From Xanthoparmelia taractica (taxonomy: Eukaryota > Ascomycota > Lecanoromycetes > Lecanorales > Parmeliaceae): 33,743 bases of DNA. The notes beneath the pieces are model-generated. The model searched no databases. It was not told the DNA's origin and saw only the letters and a list, made by a program, of their open reading frames with translations. The translations under genes and the position numbers were made by a program. The stretch spans positions 1 through 33,743 of the forward strand of contig JANQBS010000362.1 of assembly GCA_033085395.1 (NCBI GenBank), read 5' to 3'. Below, piece by piece: positions 11,501 to 22,166 of this stretch. Numbering within the stretch: position 1 is the first letter of the stretch; every line of letters begins with the position of its first letter.

Positions 11501-12060
11501 CGCTAACTAGAAAGGTTTTTATTAATATACAAGTGTAGTATAAGAATTAAAGTCTTCTCCCACTAAGCAACGATCAAATAGTGTAGTATTTAAATTCTTT
11601 TACAGCAACGACAGCAAGATAATAATAGTAATATCGTCTATAGTAGAAGTAATATAGTAATAATAAGTATATAATAGTTATAATAGTGCTGCAATAAGTA
11701 GAATTAATAAGTTTAATAAGTTTTGATAAGATAAGTGAAAATTCCGACCGTCCGGGTAAGAATTCCGATGACTTTTAATGAGAATCCCACCAAGTAGAAT
11801 TCAATTCTCCGCGAAGAAGAGATATTTCAACGAATACAAAGTACAAGCAATAATAGAGTAATGATCGAGAATTCTCCTGGAATAGCTAAGAGCTATTTGA
11901 GCGTTGCTACCATACTGTAACAGCAAAGGGAGTATTCAGTTAGTTGGGTGTGTAAGTCTTGAATTCTTCTAAGTCTGAAACCTAGCTAAGTTATCCTTGC
12001 CAAGCACTTACCTTAGTCAAATTCTTAACTGGCTTGACAAGAGCATTTCTCGTGATATAT
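11501..12060. other. Weakly RIPed non-coding stretch
   Basis: Composition is closer to normal here, with ordinary CA and TG dinucleotides (for example TACAAAGTACAAGCAA near 11840). No open frame of useful length and no match to the other repeats in the window were seen. It may be low-copy sequence that RIP spared, or the end of a younger insertion. Confidence 0.4.
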
Positions 12061-12480
12061 ATTTAATAGACTATTTTTTTATGTTTTTCTATATATATAT
12101 ATATATAATAACAAGCGAGATCGCTTACTTTTCTTTATTTTAGTAAATATAGTTACGAGAAATCTACTTACTAAGCTATAGAGAAATCGACTAAGATAAG
12201 TACTTATCAAGTAGAACTTAGATAGATTTTCTTAACTTAGATATAATTAAGACTTAGATATCTAACTAACTAAATACTTCTATTACTATTATATTCTAGA
12301 CTTAGAAGAATTTAAAAATTATATACTTAACTAACTATATACTTTCTTTACTATAATATTAGATTAATTTTTAATAATAAAGCTTTAATATTAAAAATAA
12401 GAAAATTTTAAAATTTTAAAAATATTTTATATAAAAATATATATATACGTATACCTAAGTATATAAAGACGCTAGATAGA
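12061..12480. other. AT-rich RIPed edge of the left block
   Basis: Very AT-rich, with no gene. About 12105-12140 loosely resembles the 3' end of the Gypsy internal region (9015-9050), but over only about 35 bp. Composition switches to gene-like within some 60 bp after 12480. Confidence 0.5.
12090..12107. repeat. (TA)9 microsatellite
   Basis: Nine uninterrupted TA units within the AT-rich block. Confidence 0.85.
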
Positions 12481-12631
12481 GTTATAGGTCGTAGGCCCCT
12501 TAGAAAATCTCTTGTAAAGTATATTCTCTTTTCACAACTCTCGTAGCTAGAAACGAAGACACAATTGTCTATACGATCCTATAGAATGATCGTTAAGAAC
12601 ATAGCAGCAGTGACGTGACCTCAATGAATTT

Positions 12632-12957
12632 CTATGGCGAGGGTTTGTCGCGGATTTTTCGTACTTCAGCCTCCAATTCTAATACTTCTTCTTTGAGCAA
12701 TATTTTAGTTGATTGTCGAAGTCATGATGGCCTGGGAATGCCCACTTTTCTTGTGGTCCTTGATTTCATCCGTTTCGAGCTTTGCCCATATCCAGTAGAC
12801 GGTTTGATAAGTCACAACTGACCCCAAGAAAACCTTCATGATTGGACGCCCGAAGCTCCTATAGAAGCCCACCTGTTCCAGATCAGCATTTGATAATTTA
12901 CAAGATGACGATGCCCAGCTGTACATGCGGCGACAAAGGCTTTGCTGATTTGTCCAT
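12632..12957 (-). CDS. Small single-pass membrane protein, 72 aa, three exons (uncharacterised)
   Basis: Proposed exons on the minus strand are 12957-12925, 12872-12746 and 12690-12632 (219 nt, in frame). Intron 1 (52 nt) runs GTACAG...GAACAG with a CTGAT branch site. Intron 2 (55 nt) runs GTGGGC...CAAAG with CTAA near 12708; its donor is weak. The protein starts MDKSAKPLSPH, has YRSFGRPIMKVFLG leading into a hydrophobic aromatic span (about residues 23-42, including VVTYQTVYWIW), then the charged KLETDEIKDHK and a short coiled-coil tail (EVLELEAEVRKIRD) before a TAG stop. The unspliced frame would end earlier in unrelated residues, which favours the third exon. One membrane segment with a charged coiled-coil tail suggests a small organelle-membrane protein, perhaps mitochondrial, but I do not recognise a named family. 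Divergent from YSY6. Confidence 0.62.
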
Positions 12958-13277
12958 TGATGCGTTATATTCTCCGTAAACTACGTGGTGATGTACGGGT
13001 TGAAGATTAGGCAAGAATTTATGACATTGATATTTGGTGGTAGATCTCTGAGAAAATAAGGGTTCAACTTTCCAGCCAATCTCGTGGGAAGTTGAAAGCA
13101 TCAAAATATAAACTTCAAATCTCTCCACTAACAGCACCCCCAGAACTCTTACCTCATACCTTCACAAAGACACTACTGTCAACGATCTGGTTCCTCTCGA
13201 TTCCGATTACTCACAACACGAGATACAATACTGCGACACTTCCACGTCTGTGTGAGAGTCGGCCAAGCCAGCTGCAT
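12958..13277. promoter_or_regulatory. Divergent promoter between the 72-aa gene and YSY6
   Basis: 320 bp of normal composition separating two outward-reading starts. A CCAAT box lies at 13076-13080, about 119 bp from the minus-strand ATG and 198 bp from the YSY6 ATG, so it could serve both through the fungal CCAAT-binding complex. TCCACGTC at 13241-13248 has a CACGT core of the kind bound by bZIP factors, of interest because YSY6/RAMP4 genes are often stress-responsive. Both site calls are by eye. The overlapping short open frames here look like chance. Confidence 0.45.
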
Positions 13278-13597
13278 ATGGTACCTTATGAAACATTCTG
13301 CAATTCTCTTTCTCCTACTTGAAGGCTTACTGGTGGTACAGGCCCAAACTCCCCAACAACGCAAAGCGAATGAGCGATACGCCAGACAAGAAGCTGCCAA
13401 GAGAGGCAAACCAGAAAGTGCCATAAAACAAAAGCAGAAATTCAGTCCACCAATATCACCAATCTGGATAGGTGCGTTATCGGAATATCAGGAGGCAGAG
13501 TCTTACCGATGCATCGAGCTAATCTCGTTGCATAGGTGTCCTGGTCTTTGTGCTATGCGGTGGTATCATCTTCGAGCTCTTGAGACTCTTCATCTAA
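13278..13597 (+). CDS. YSY6: Stress-associated ER protein, RAMP4/SERP1/Ysy6 family (64 aa, three exons)
   Basis: Exons are 13278-13280, 13342-13471 and 13536-13597 (195 nt, in frame). Exon 1 is only the ATG. Intron 1 (61 nt) runs GTACCT...GTACAG with CTTAC near its end; intron 2 (64 nt) runs GTGCGT...GCATAG with CTAAT. The protein reads M, AQTPQQRKANERYARQ, KRGKPESAIKQ, SPPISPIWIG, then a C-terminal membrane anchor of about 18 residues (VLVFVLCGGIIFELLRLF). The AQTPQQRxANExxA start, the SPxSP block before the anchor and the CGGxIFELxR tail are diagnostic of Ysy6/RAMP4, a tail-anchored ER protein beside the Sec61 translocon that stabilises membrane proteins during stress. Length matches fungal homologues. 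It converges with the 572-aa gene 290 bp downstream. Confidence 0.92.
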
Positions 13598-13888
13598 TAT
13601 TGCTACGTTAAGAGGGGGTCAGAGGTAACGCAACATGTCATGGTATTCAGGTATATCAAATTGGAGCTGGCCTGAATATGGTCGAACCCTTGCAAGCTAG
13701 CAACGATGGTGTTCAATGTGGTAAAAGCGTCCGCGCTTGCTACTCCGACGTGGTTACTTTGAATCCCTCCGTCTAGCTTAGACGAGAGCCAATCTCAGGA
13801 GCCTAAGCCTTTGCGATTCGACCCTTTTTTGTACGCAAAGCTAGATTTGTACTGTCTCTCCAAATCTGTATTGACGTGACCACTATAC
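13598..13888. other. Intergenic region between convergent YSY6 and the 572-aa gene
   Basis: Holds the 3' ends of both transcripts. Composition is normal. No open frame or repeat of note; no clear polyadenylation signal picked out by eye. Confidence 0.55.
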
Positions 13889-15716
13889 TTAGCCGAAGGA
13901 GCGATCCACCACTTTCCGTGGTTGGCTTCTGGCCTCGTGATATTCGTCATCGTTTGCCTCTTTCACTTTTTGAAGTGGATCACTGGATGGGATCTTTCCT
14001 ATCAACTCGGCATGTTTGCGTAAACCTGCGTAGATGGCAGCCTCCTTGGCTTGCCTCCTGAGAATGCGCATCTGAGTATTAAATTCGGCCAATTCCATCC
14101 TTGCGCGGACTCTTTCTTGCTTCGCAGTCTCGAGTGTTCCGTTTTCGAGGATTCTCTGGCCTCTAACATTGATCGGCTTATAGGGGGTTTTTAGCTCCTG
14201 CGGAACCTCTATGTGTTTGCCGTCGCAGTAGTCAAGTGCACGCTGGCGAACGAGCATCTCCTTGCGAATTTCGGCGTTGTCGATAGCCCTGCGAAGCTTC
14301 CGTCGGAGTTTGTGGTTGTAGTTGAGCGTTTCAAAATCTCGACCTTCGCCAACATCTAGCTTGATGAAATCTTCTGGTTCTCCACCTTCAAGCCGCTGAC
14401 CCGTAGAGATGTACTCTGCCTCTGCATGGTCCGGAACGTGATCTAGGTTGACTCTGCTGTTGGCTTTCTTGGGCTTCACGTCACCCCGACTCCCTCCAAT
14501 CTCGATAGCATCAAAGTCAACTTCGATCCCCTTCATGCCCAATGCCCGAGGCTTGATATCGTCTACACCGGTGGTGTTGGTGAGTGTGAAGCCTAGCGCT
14601 GCACAATACTCAAGCGCAGCCTTGCGCTCTAGGATGTTAATGTCGACGGCAATCTTTTTTGACTCCTCATCCTCAATACTCTTTAGTCTGGTCCTTTCCC
14701 TCGTTTGCTCCTCTGGATATACATGCTTAGCCCTCCCTGAATAGTGTGTGGCAGCAAACATACATACCTTTGATCGTCTTCCAGGTAAGTTTGATATCTC
14801 GATAAACTCTTCTCTTTTCGTCTCTGGCGACACGACGCTCTGCTTTGCCTGACTTCTGTTTTACGCGCAGAGCCTTTCTTTCGGCGGCCTTGCGCTTCCT
14901 TGCTCTCCGAACCCTCCTCTCCAATTGATCGTCGGGTAGATCCCACAACTCCAGCCAGTTTTCTTCACCTTCTGGGATCAAAATACCTTGCGGTATGGTG
15001 GGTTTTGGCGGCGCTGGTCGCGGCTCAAGAGCTGTTCTCTTCTTCTGCTGCGTTTTGCTGAAATGATTAAGTGGACGTTGAGGTGCAATGGCTTCGATAT
15101 GTGCGAGACGACCGGGGTTCATCCCAGTGGGTAAAGCTGAAGGATCAGTAGATATGGACGCTTGAGCTTCAACACTGCCTATTTCAGAAATGGCGGATGT
15201 GCCTTTATTAAGCCCATCTCCCTTGATCTGCTCGGTAGCGACTCTTTCGGACGCCTTTTCCTGTCGCCGACGTAAGGCGTCTTGAGAGATGACAGTACCA
15301 TTTTCCAGCATCACGACAGGTCCCACGTTGAACGTGACACCAGACTGGTCGTGTACTGCGGCTAGTCTTTGTGCTTGTCGAACAGCCTCAAACCAGATCC
15401 TCCGTCTTTCACCCTCAATATCCCGTAAGCGATTGCGCTCGGCATTCTTGTTGTACTTGTCGGGATTCCTTGTCATTCGCCGGAGGATGGTAGCATTGAG
15501 TTTCCTTTGCTTCTTCTCATCTGATTTGCGATTCCTTTTCTCGCGCCGTGCAGCCACTCGATATTCCCGGTTCCGCTGTTGCTTTTCCCAATCTTTATCT
15601 AATTCATGGGTTAGTCGAGCATTATTTGAAAGGCCGTACTGTTGGTATTAACCTTTAGTTGTCTTTGATTTCTCAAAGCCATTGCCAGGACGGTCTTCAT
15701 TTGGATTGAAACCCAT
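13889..15716 (-). CDS. Lysine/arginine-rich protein of unknown function (572 aa, three exons)
   Basis: Proposed exons on the minus strand are 15716-15653, 15598-14768 and 14712-13889 (1719 nt, in frame). Intron 1 (54 nt) runs GTTAAT...AATTAG with a perfect CTAAC branch site. Intron 2 (55 nt) runs GTATGT...ATCCAG with CTAAG. The start MGFNPNEDRPGNGFEKSK has A at -3 and G at +4. The protein is very basic and rich in predicted helix: a K/R/E-rich N-terminus (residues about 22-100), a Pro-rich stretch (about 195-235), LELWDLPDDQLERRVRRARK with further basic helix just before intron 2, and a mixed-charge C-terminal half ending RKVVDRSFG. No signal peptide, membrane segment or catalytic motif was seen. 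Such composition suggests a nuclear or nucleolar, RNA- or ribosome-associated protein, but that is inference. I do not recognise the family. Codon use is ordinary and the gene is not RIPed. Confidence 0.75.
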
Positions 15717-15930
15717 ATTGAGAAAGTAAAGAAGATACACAATCTCACTCACGAAAAAGTAGTCTCATCGATGCCCCCGAGGGTCAAAAGCACGCACTAG
15801 TAGTGCGGCACTACTAGAGAAATTTCACACCAGATTTTGATGATTCGTGCGGAGCGCCTATTTTACGTTGTCTAAGCGCAAGCCGTGCCGCGTGTCTTTT
15901 AGCGTGTCTGCGTGTGAGATCTAGAACTCT
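15717..15930 (-). promoter_or_regulatory. Upstream region of the 572-aa gene, ending at the RIP boundary
   Basis: About 210 bp of normal composition between the start codon and the AT-rich block, so the promoter must be compact unless it extends into RIPed sequence. It contains the 21-bp palindrome at 15797-15817. The switch to AT-rich sequence occurs within about 30 bp around 15910-15940. Confidence 0.5.
15797..15817. repeat. 21-bp near-perfect palindrome in the promoter
   Basis: CTAGTAGTGC, one G, then GCACTACTAG, about 80-100 bp upstream of the start codon. An overlapping shorter palindrome, CGCACTA-G-TAGTGCG (15793-15807), shares the left part, so the motif GCACTA occurs three times in alternating orientation. 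This could be a binding site for a dimeric transcription factor or a cruciform. Confidence 0.7.
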
Positions 15931-17570
15931 ATAGTAATAATTAGAAAAATCAATCATTATTTTTTATAATTATAATTAATTGTAGTTATCTATTAAATAA
16001 TAATTATTGATTTTATTTCTATTTTTAAAATTTAATATTAAACGTTTTATATACTATTTTTAAAAAAAGTACTTAAAAATTACGCTAATAAATAGTATAA
16101 ATACTAATATAAAGTTATAAAATATATATATTTATATCTTATAGTAATCTTTAATAATACTTAAAATCTCGAGTATTATAATAGAAAATAGTATTTAAAA
16201 AATATTTTATAGTTAGAACTAATTAAAATACTTAATATATTAAAATTTCTATTTTTAGTACTTTATAATATTATTAAATCTCGCGATCTATAGTTAATTT
16301 TCAATATAACGAAATTAATAAATTAGAATAATTATTTCGTTATATACTATATTTCTTTATATTAAATATACGCTAGCAAACGACGCCAGTTATATAAGAC
16401 TAATTTAACTACTATAGTCTGCGAGAAGATCCATCTGAATCGCTATTAAATTAGGTATTTAATATTTCTTAATATATGCTAATCTACTTAGAGAGATATA
16501 GCTCTCTCTTACGCTGACGTAAGGTTTTCGAAAGAGTCGAACCTTTAGAATTTTACTATTTCTAATAGATTTTTAGAATTTTTAGAGCAAAGAGAGCTTC
16601 TAATATCGATATTTTTGAGATAACTTTTATCTCTTTATTTAATTTAACTATACGTTTCTTATTATAGCGAGTAACGATAGTCTTAAATACATTTTCTTTT
16701 TAATTATAAACTCGTTTAATAACGAGATTTAGAAAGAACTAAATACTTATACGCTTATAAATATAACTTTAACGTTCTAGTACTATTCGATTACTAACGA
16801 TAGAAGTTATTAAATTCTATAAGTTAGATTATTTATTATCGCTAGATTTCTCTAATTTAGATTAGTTATAAGTCTTAAATTAAATCTAATAGTTACGTAT
16901 TGTAATAGAGTAAATGTTATTCTTTTAGACAAAGATTCTCTATCTAATTATTCGTAAAACGTTTATAATAGTCTTAGAATTTATATTATCGTTAAATAGT
17001 TTAGTTATAAAACGAATAAATTAATAACGAACGTAAGTCTTTTAGTTCTAAATAAATTCTTAGTTTAATAATTAATATAGAGATATAAATTTTAGAAAAA
17101 GCTATATCACGATAGTATATCTTAAAATATTAATAGTAGATTTATTAGAGAATATCTTATATATTAATATATAGATACTAAAGTTATCTATTAGAAGAAG
17201 AATTAGTAATTTTATTAAATTATTAAATTATCGTAAATATTCTTTTATAATTTCGCTAATTATTTAGATCGTAGTATTATGTCCTTAAATAATATTTAAT
17301 AACTTTAATCTCTTAATATTAATTACGCGAAAGTAGAGAGAACGTGCGATTTTATCTAGAAGACGTTAGATATTACTTTAAAGCGAAGTACTATATAAAC
17401 TTATTAATAAATTATATAGAAAGTTTTCGAGTTCTTATAATATTATAGATTAATATAATTGTAATACGAGTCTTATTCTACTTCTAATTATTTATACGAT
17501 CAATTTTAAAACTTTCATTAAATATTATCTTTTAGAAATAACTCGTTTTATCTATATTATAGATATCTAA
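15931..17570. other. RIPed sequence, unassigned
   Basis: AT-rich with no gene. Similarity to the Copia elements stops near 17571, and I found no LTR for Copia-A here. About 16440-16620 is slightly richer in GC and has an AAGGTTTTCGAAAGAGTCGAACCTT inverted arrangement. Otherwise nothing recognised. Confidence 0.5.
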
Positions 17571-20500
17571 GTTCTTAGTTAGCGCTATAATATCTTAATT
17601 ATTATAATAGATAATAATCGCTTAAGCGAATTTAATATTAAAATTAAGTTAATTTAAAAGCTCTCGCAATTAGATTATCTTCTTTATAATCTAAGTTTAA
17701 TTAATATATTTAACTTTATAAATTTAAAGAGCGATCGTAAATTAAAGCTTCGAAGATTAATTAATAGTTATATTATTTATATTAGAAACGTATCTCGTAA
17801 TAAAACATCGAGTGTTTTAATCTTTTATTTAATTCGCGTCTATATAATTAATAAGCGATTTTAAATCTCTTTTAAATATAAGCTATTAATTTTTAATGTT
17901 ATTAAGATATCAAAAGATTTATTTAATAGTTTTTTAATAAGATGTATTAGAATTTATATTATATTAAGAGATTACTAAGATAGCGTATATAATATCGCGT
18001 TGAATATTTAATATAGCGTATATAAGAGATTTAATAGCGAACTAATAAATAAGTTAATTATTTTCGATAACTACGAAGTTATTATTAGTAATATAAAATT
18101 TATCGCTAATTATAGATATAAGAATTAGCGCTAAATTTAATACATTATACTTCTTTAGAAGTTTCTTAATATAATTCTTTTATTTAAGACGAAGAATATA
18201 ACTAACGCGATTTCTAGTAATTAATATATCGAGATAATAGATATATAAATCTAAATTAATTATCTTAAACTTCTTATTAAGCTTATTCTTAATGATTTGA
18301 ATATTCTTTTTATTAAAATTAGCGAGAAGATCATTATTTATATAAATCGCGCTAATAATAATATTATTAATAAATATCGAAAGATTAATAGCGATAGACT
18401 CGAAACTTAATTTCTTTAAGTAGATAGTAAGAATATTATATTAAACTCTAGATAATTACTTTAAATTATAGAGTATCTTAATAAGCTTATTTATCTTATA
18501 TTCTTAATCTTGATTTATAAATTCGATAGATTATGATATATAAATAATCTTTTAAATCTTATTATATAAGAATATAATTTTTATATTTATATATTTAAAT
18601 TTTTATTTAGAGCGATAATTAATATAAAAATAACTTTATAACTTATAAATTTAATTATTAAGATAAAGATTTCGTTAAAGTAGATTTCTTCTTATTATTC
18701 GAAATCTCGAATAATTTAGCGCGCTTTATATTAAATAATCTCTTCTATAAGTTTACGCTTAAGTTTATATACTTAATAATTATTAAAAATATATATATTA
18801 ATAGAAAGATTTATTAAGATTTAGATTTTATTAGTTAAATAAGATCTAATTTCGTCGTCTATAATAAGCTCTTAGTATATCTTTATTTAATTTTAATATT
18901 ATCTTCTTATATATATAAGATACGTAAGATTCTAAGAATTAAATATTAATTATTAACGAGAGAGAATCTAATAAGTTATTTTTATACGCTCTCTAAATAT
19001 TAAACGATCTAATAATTACTATTAAATTTATTTTATTTATTAAGCGAGTTATTAACTAAAAGATTAATATTAATTATATTAAAAATAAAGACGTAGAGAT
19101 AATAGAAGAAATATTATTACTAATTATCTTAAATAATACTTTTATTAATTTAAATCTTAATAATACTTAGAAAATTAAGAAATTCTTTTTTAACGATAAT
19201 TATAAGTCTTTATTTTTAGCGCTTTTTTCTTAAAATTATAATAAAAAATAAGAATTATTTTTACTTCTCTACTATTCTTCACTTATAGTAATAATTAATA
19301 ATCTTAATATTAAGTTAAAAGAAGATAGATTTAAAAGAAATATCATTACATTATTTAATATTTACGATAATCTTAACTTCATTATTAAATATAAGTATAC
19401 GATAGAATTTATCTTTATAGCTTAATAGCTAATTTTTAATAGCGTGATTCTAATATTTCTTTTAGATATAGCTTTAAATAATAATTTAATAATATTAAGT
19501 TTATTCGATAACACGAAAATACAATATATCGAATAAAGATTTAATATATATCTCGTAAGGAATAATATCGCGCTCTATAATCGATTAAATATTTCGTAAA
19601 TTATTAATAGCTCGAACGAATTCTAATTAATACTTTTATAAGAGATCGCTCTCTTTAAGTATTATACTAATCTTATACTAAATAATAGCGCTAAGACACT
19701 TAGATTTTTTATTTATTTAAGAATTATCGAGAATAATTCTCTTTTAAATAATATCTTTAGATATATAAAAGACTTTTATCTTATAATTATTAATTTAATT
19801 TAATCGTCGAATCTTAAATATATATATTAATAATTATCGTATTTTATATTATTAAGAAATATCTTAAAGATTATAAGAATTATTTTATTGAATATATTCG
19901 ATATTAGATAAATAATAGAATATAAAGTTTTATCGTAAAGAAAGATTATTCTAAATCGATAATTATTATATAAGAGCTCGAAAAGACTCTAAAGATTATT
20001 ATAAATTAAGTTATTTTCGTATTTGTCAAGCTTAATATATCGTTTATACGATATCTATTTTATATTAATTTATAGAGTATAAATTATAGATATCGCTCGA
20101 TAATAAAATCGAAAGATTTATTTTAATATATATTTTAGTAAATTTCTTAAGGTTTTAAACACTTAAATAATTATAATATAAATATTATATTCGTAACGAT
20201 TCAAGATTAATATTCGCTTTAAATAGAGTTTTTAAAATCGTTAAATTAGACTTAGACTTAATTAAAAACTTATTATAAATAGAAATATCTTTATTAATAA
20301 TTATTAATATTAAAAGTATTCTTCTTTAAATATTTAAAAAAGATTTACTCGCTATTAATAGAGAGATCGCTCGTAACGAAAAAGAGAGAATAATCTTATT
20401 CTTTTAATTATTCCTTAAAAATAAGATTATAACTATCGCTAGATATTGATTATATACCTCGAAGAACTTATATATATTTAATATTATTAATCTTATATTT

Positions 20501-22006
20501 TAGATTATATTATCGAAGCTAATAATTATTAGATTATTATTAAGTCTATATATCGAGCGAGACGATTTAAAGAACTCGAAGATAATAAATATTAAGAAAT
20601 TATAAGTTAGATATTAAATGTAGACGTAATTACGAATTTAGAATAAAGATATAATCGCTATTATAAAAAGAATAGTAACTTACGCTATATCGAAAGATAT
20701 AGATATTATAAGTTTATAATACTTATTAAATAGAGCTTTAAAGTTAACGATAAGATTATAAGCGCTTAAATTATACGTAATAAAATAGCGAGCGATTTCT
20801 AATTAAATAATCGCTATAATAAATCTAGCGCTAAGAAATTAATTTTTATTTTTATTTTTATTTTTATCTTTATTCTCTTTAAGCTTATTATTATTATCTT
20901 CTTAATCGCTATAATTATTATAATTATCGCGATCGTCGCGATTATTACGATTATTATAATTATCTCTTTCGCTCTAATTAATATCTTCGCGTAAATGCTT
21001 ATAATTATATTTAGCGTTAAAATAAAAAATCTTTTTATAGATAATATAATATTTAATAATTAAAATAAACGTACGAGAATTAATTAAGATAATATCTTCT
21101 TAAATTCTATACTATATAATTATACTAGCTTCGGGAAAGATAAATATAGTAATATTTTAATTTATATAATCGAGAGCGTCGATAACGATAGTGGATAGCG
21201 TATATATCTATAGATTTAAGATAGAATTTTCAAAATTAATTACTATATTAAGAATGCGAGTAATTACGTAATTTAATAAATACTTAATCTTATTCTTTTT
21301 ATTATAAACCTTATAATTTTAATTATAATATTTAAAGTATAAATTATATTAAAAGTCTAATTCTCTATAAGAATAATATATATTTTAATTTTTATTAATA
21401 ATAAAGAGAACTTCATCGAGTTAATTTCTAAATTCTCGTAAGATATTAATAAATTAATTGATATACGATTAATAACTATTTTCGTAAATTAATATAGTAA
21501 AAGCTTTTAGCTTTTAAATTATAAAATAAAAATATTAAAATTACAAGATTTATATTCTTTTAGCTTTTTTTAGATAAAAGTAGAGTTAAAAAAATTCTCG
21601 ATTTTATTATAAGAACTATTTTTATAGCGAGTTCTTATTATAATATAGATTTTTTAATACGCTTTATTTTAAATCGTAATAGACGCTTTATTAATAATAG
21701 TAATTAATATATTAAGTTTATTTTCGACGTAATATTAAATATATAATATTTTTAAAAAGTCTTATATTTATCGCTTTTATCTTTAATAATTAAAAATACT
21801 TTTAAGTATCTAAGTCTTATTAGTTATATTTAAATTAATTAAGAATTTAATTTCTTTAATTATGATACTTAAATTTTAAAGCTTAATAAAGAAATAAATA
21901 GAATAGATAACGCTAATAATATAAAGCGTGTTAGAAAATCGAAAAGCTCTTCTTTCTTAAAGATAAATTTTAATAATAATTCAAGAATTAATTATTTAAA
22001 GATAGA
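17571..22006 (-). mobile_element. Copia-A: inverted, truncated Ty1/Copia-type element (main part)
   Basis: On the minus strand this runs collinear with the Copia-B interior, from its gag part (adjoining 22006) to its pol end (near 17571, matching about 27760 of Copia-B). The Asp/Arg/Lys-rich gag segment is at about 20866-20980 and the RT motif at 18344-18330 reads YINND. The join at 22006/28593 is seamless if Copia-B and one ATAGA are removed, so 28593-28686 is its continuation. Similarity is lost abruptly at 17571, before the 3' end of the element, and no LTR was found there. Heavily RIPed. Confidence 0.82.
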
Positions 22007-22149
22007 TGTTGAAAGTTGAGTCGCGTACTTACGTGATATGCCAAGGCTTGGCAAACGCCAAGTCACGTGACCTCACTTAGATAGATCGCACTTATCTTTA
22101 TAGCACAATTAGAATAATACAACTAAGTGTTCTACCTTATATTTTGATA
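22007..22149 (+). repeat. Copia-B 5' LTR
   Basis: TGTTGAAAGTTGAGTCGCG to TATATTTTGATA. It holds a dense group of palindromes: GTCACGTGAC (an E-box, CACGTG), TGCCAAGGCTTGGCA and CTTGGCAAACGCCAAG. It is less RIPed than the 3' LTR; the differences are of RIP type. Confidence 0.93.
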
Positions 22150-22151
22150 GA

Positions 22152-22166
22152 TTATAAGCCCGGGCT
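22152..22166 (+). promoter_or_regulatory. Copia-B primer-binding site (initiator tRNA-Met anticodon half)
   Basis: TTATAAGCCCGGGCT starts two bases after the 5' LTR. With one RIP change reversed (TTATGAGCCC) its complement is GGGCUCAUAA, the anticodon arm of fungal initiator tRNA-Met. Copia and Ty5 elements are known to prime from such an internal half-tRNA rather than from the tRNA 3' end. Confidence 0.75.

Noticed and set aside
12105..12140. Gypsy 3'-end remnant next to the gene island.
   Set aside because: Resembles 9015-9050 over about 35 bp only, and the LTR does not follow.
12705..12926. Unspliced 73-aa minus-strand frame starting MYSWASSSCK.
   Set aside because: Its first 18 residues and its last part fall in proposed introns; the spliced model explains the conserved-looking core better.
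13288..13611. A 107-residue plus-strand frame starting MKHSAILFLLLEG, like a secreted protein with a signal peptide.
   Set aside because: The signal-like part is intron 1 of YSY6 read through, and the tail after IWIG is intron 2 followed by exon 3 in the wrong frame.
14448..15651. Plus-strand open frames opposite the 572-aa gene (14448-14744 and 15289-15651).
   Set aside because: They lie antisense to the exons, lack splice or family support, and have composition expected of a reverse-read coding region.
15946..16014. Inverted AAAATCAAT...ATTGATTTT as a possible MITE at the right edge of the gene island.
   Set aside because: Only nine bases pair perfectly in very AT-rich DNA; no target duplication was seen.
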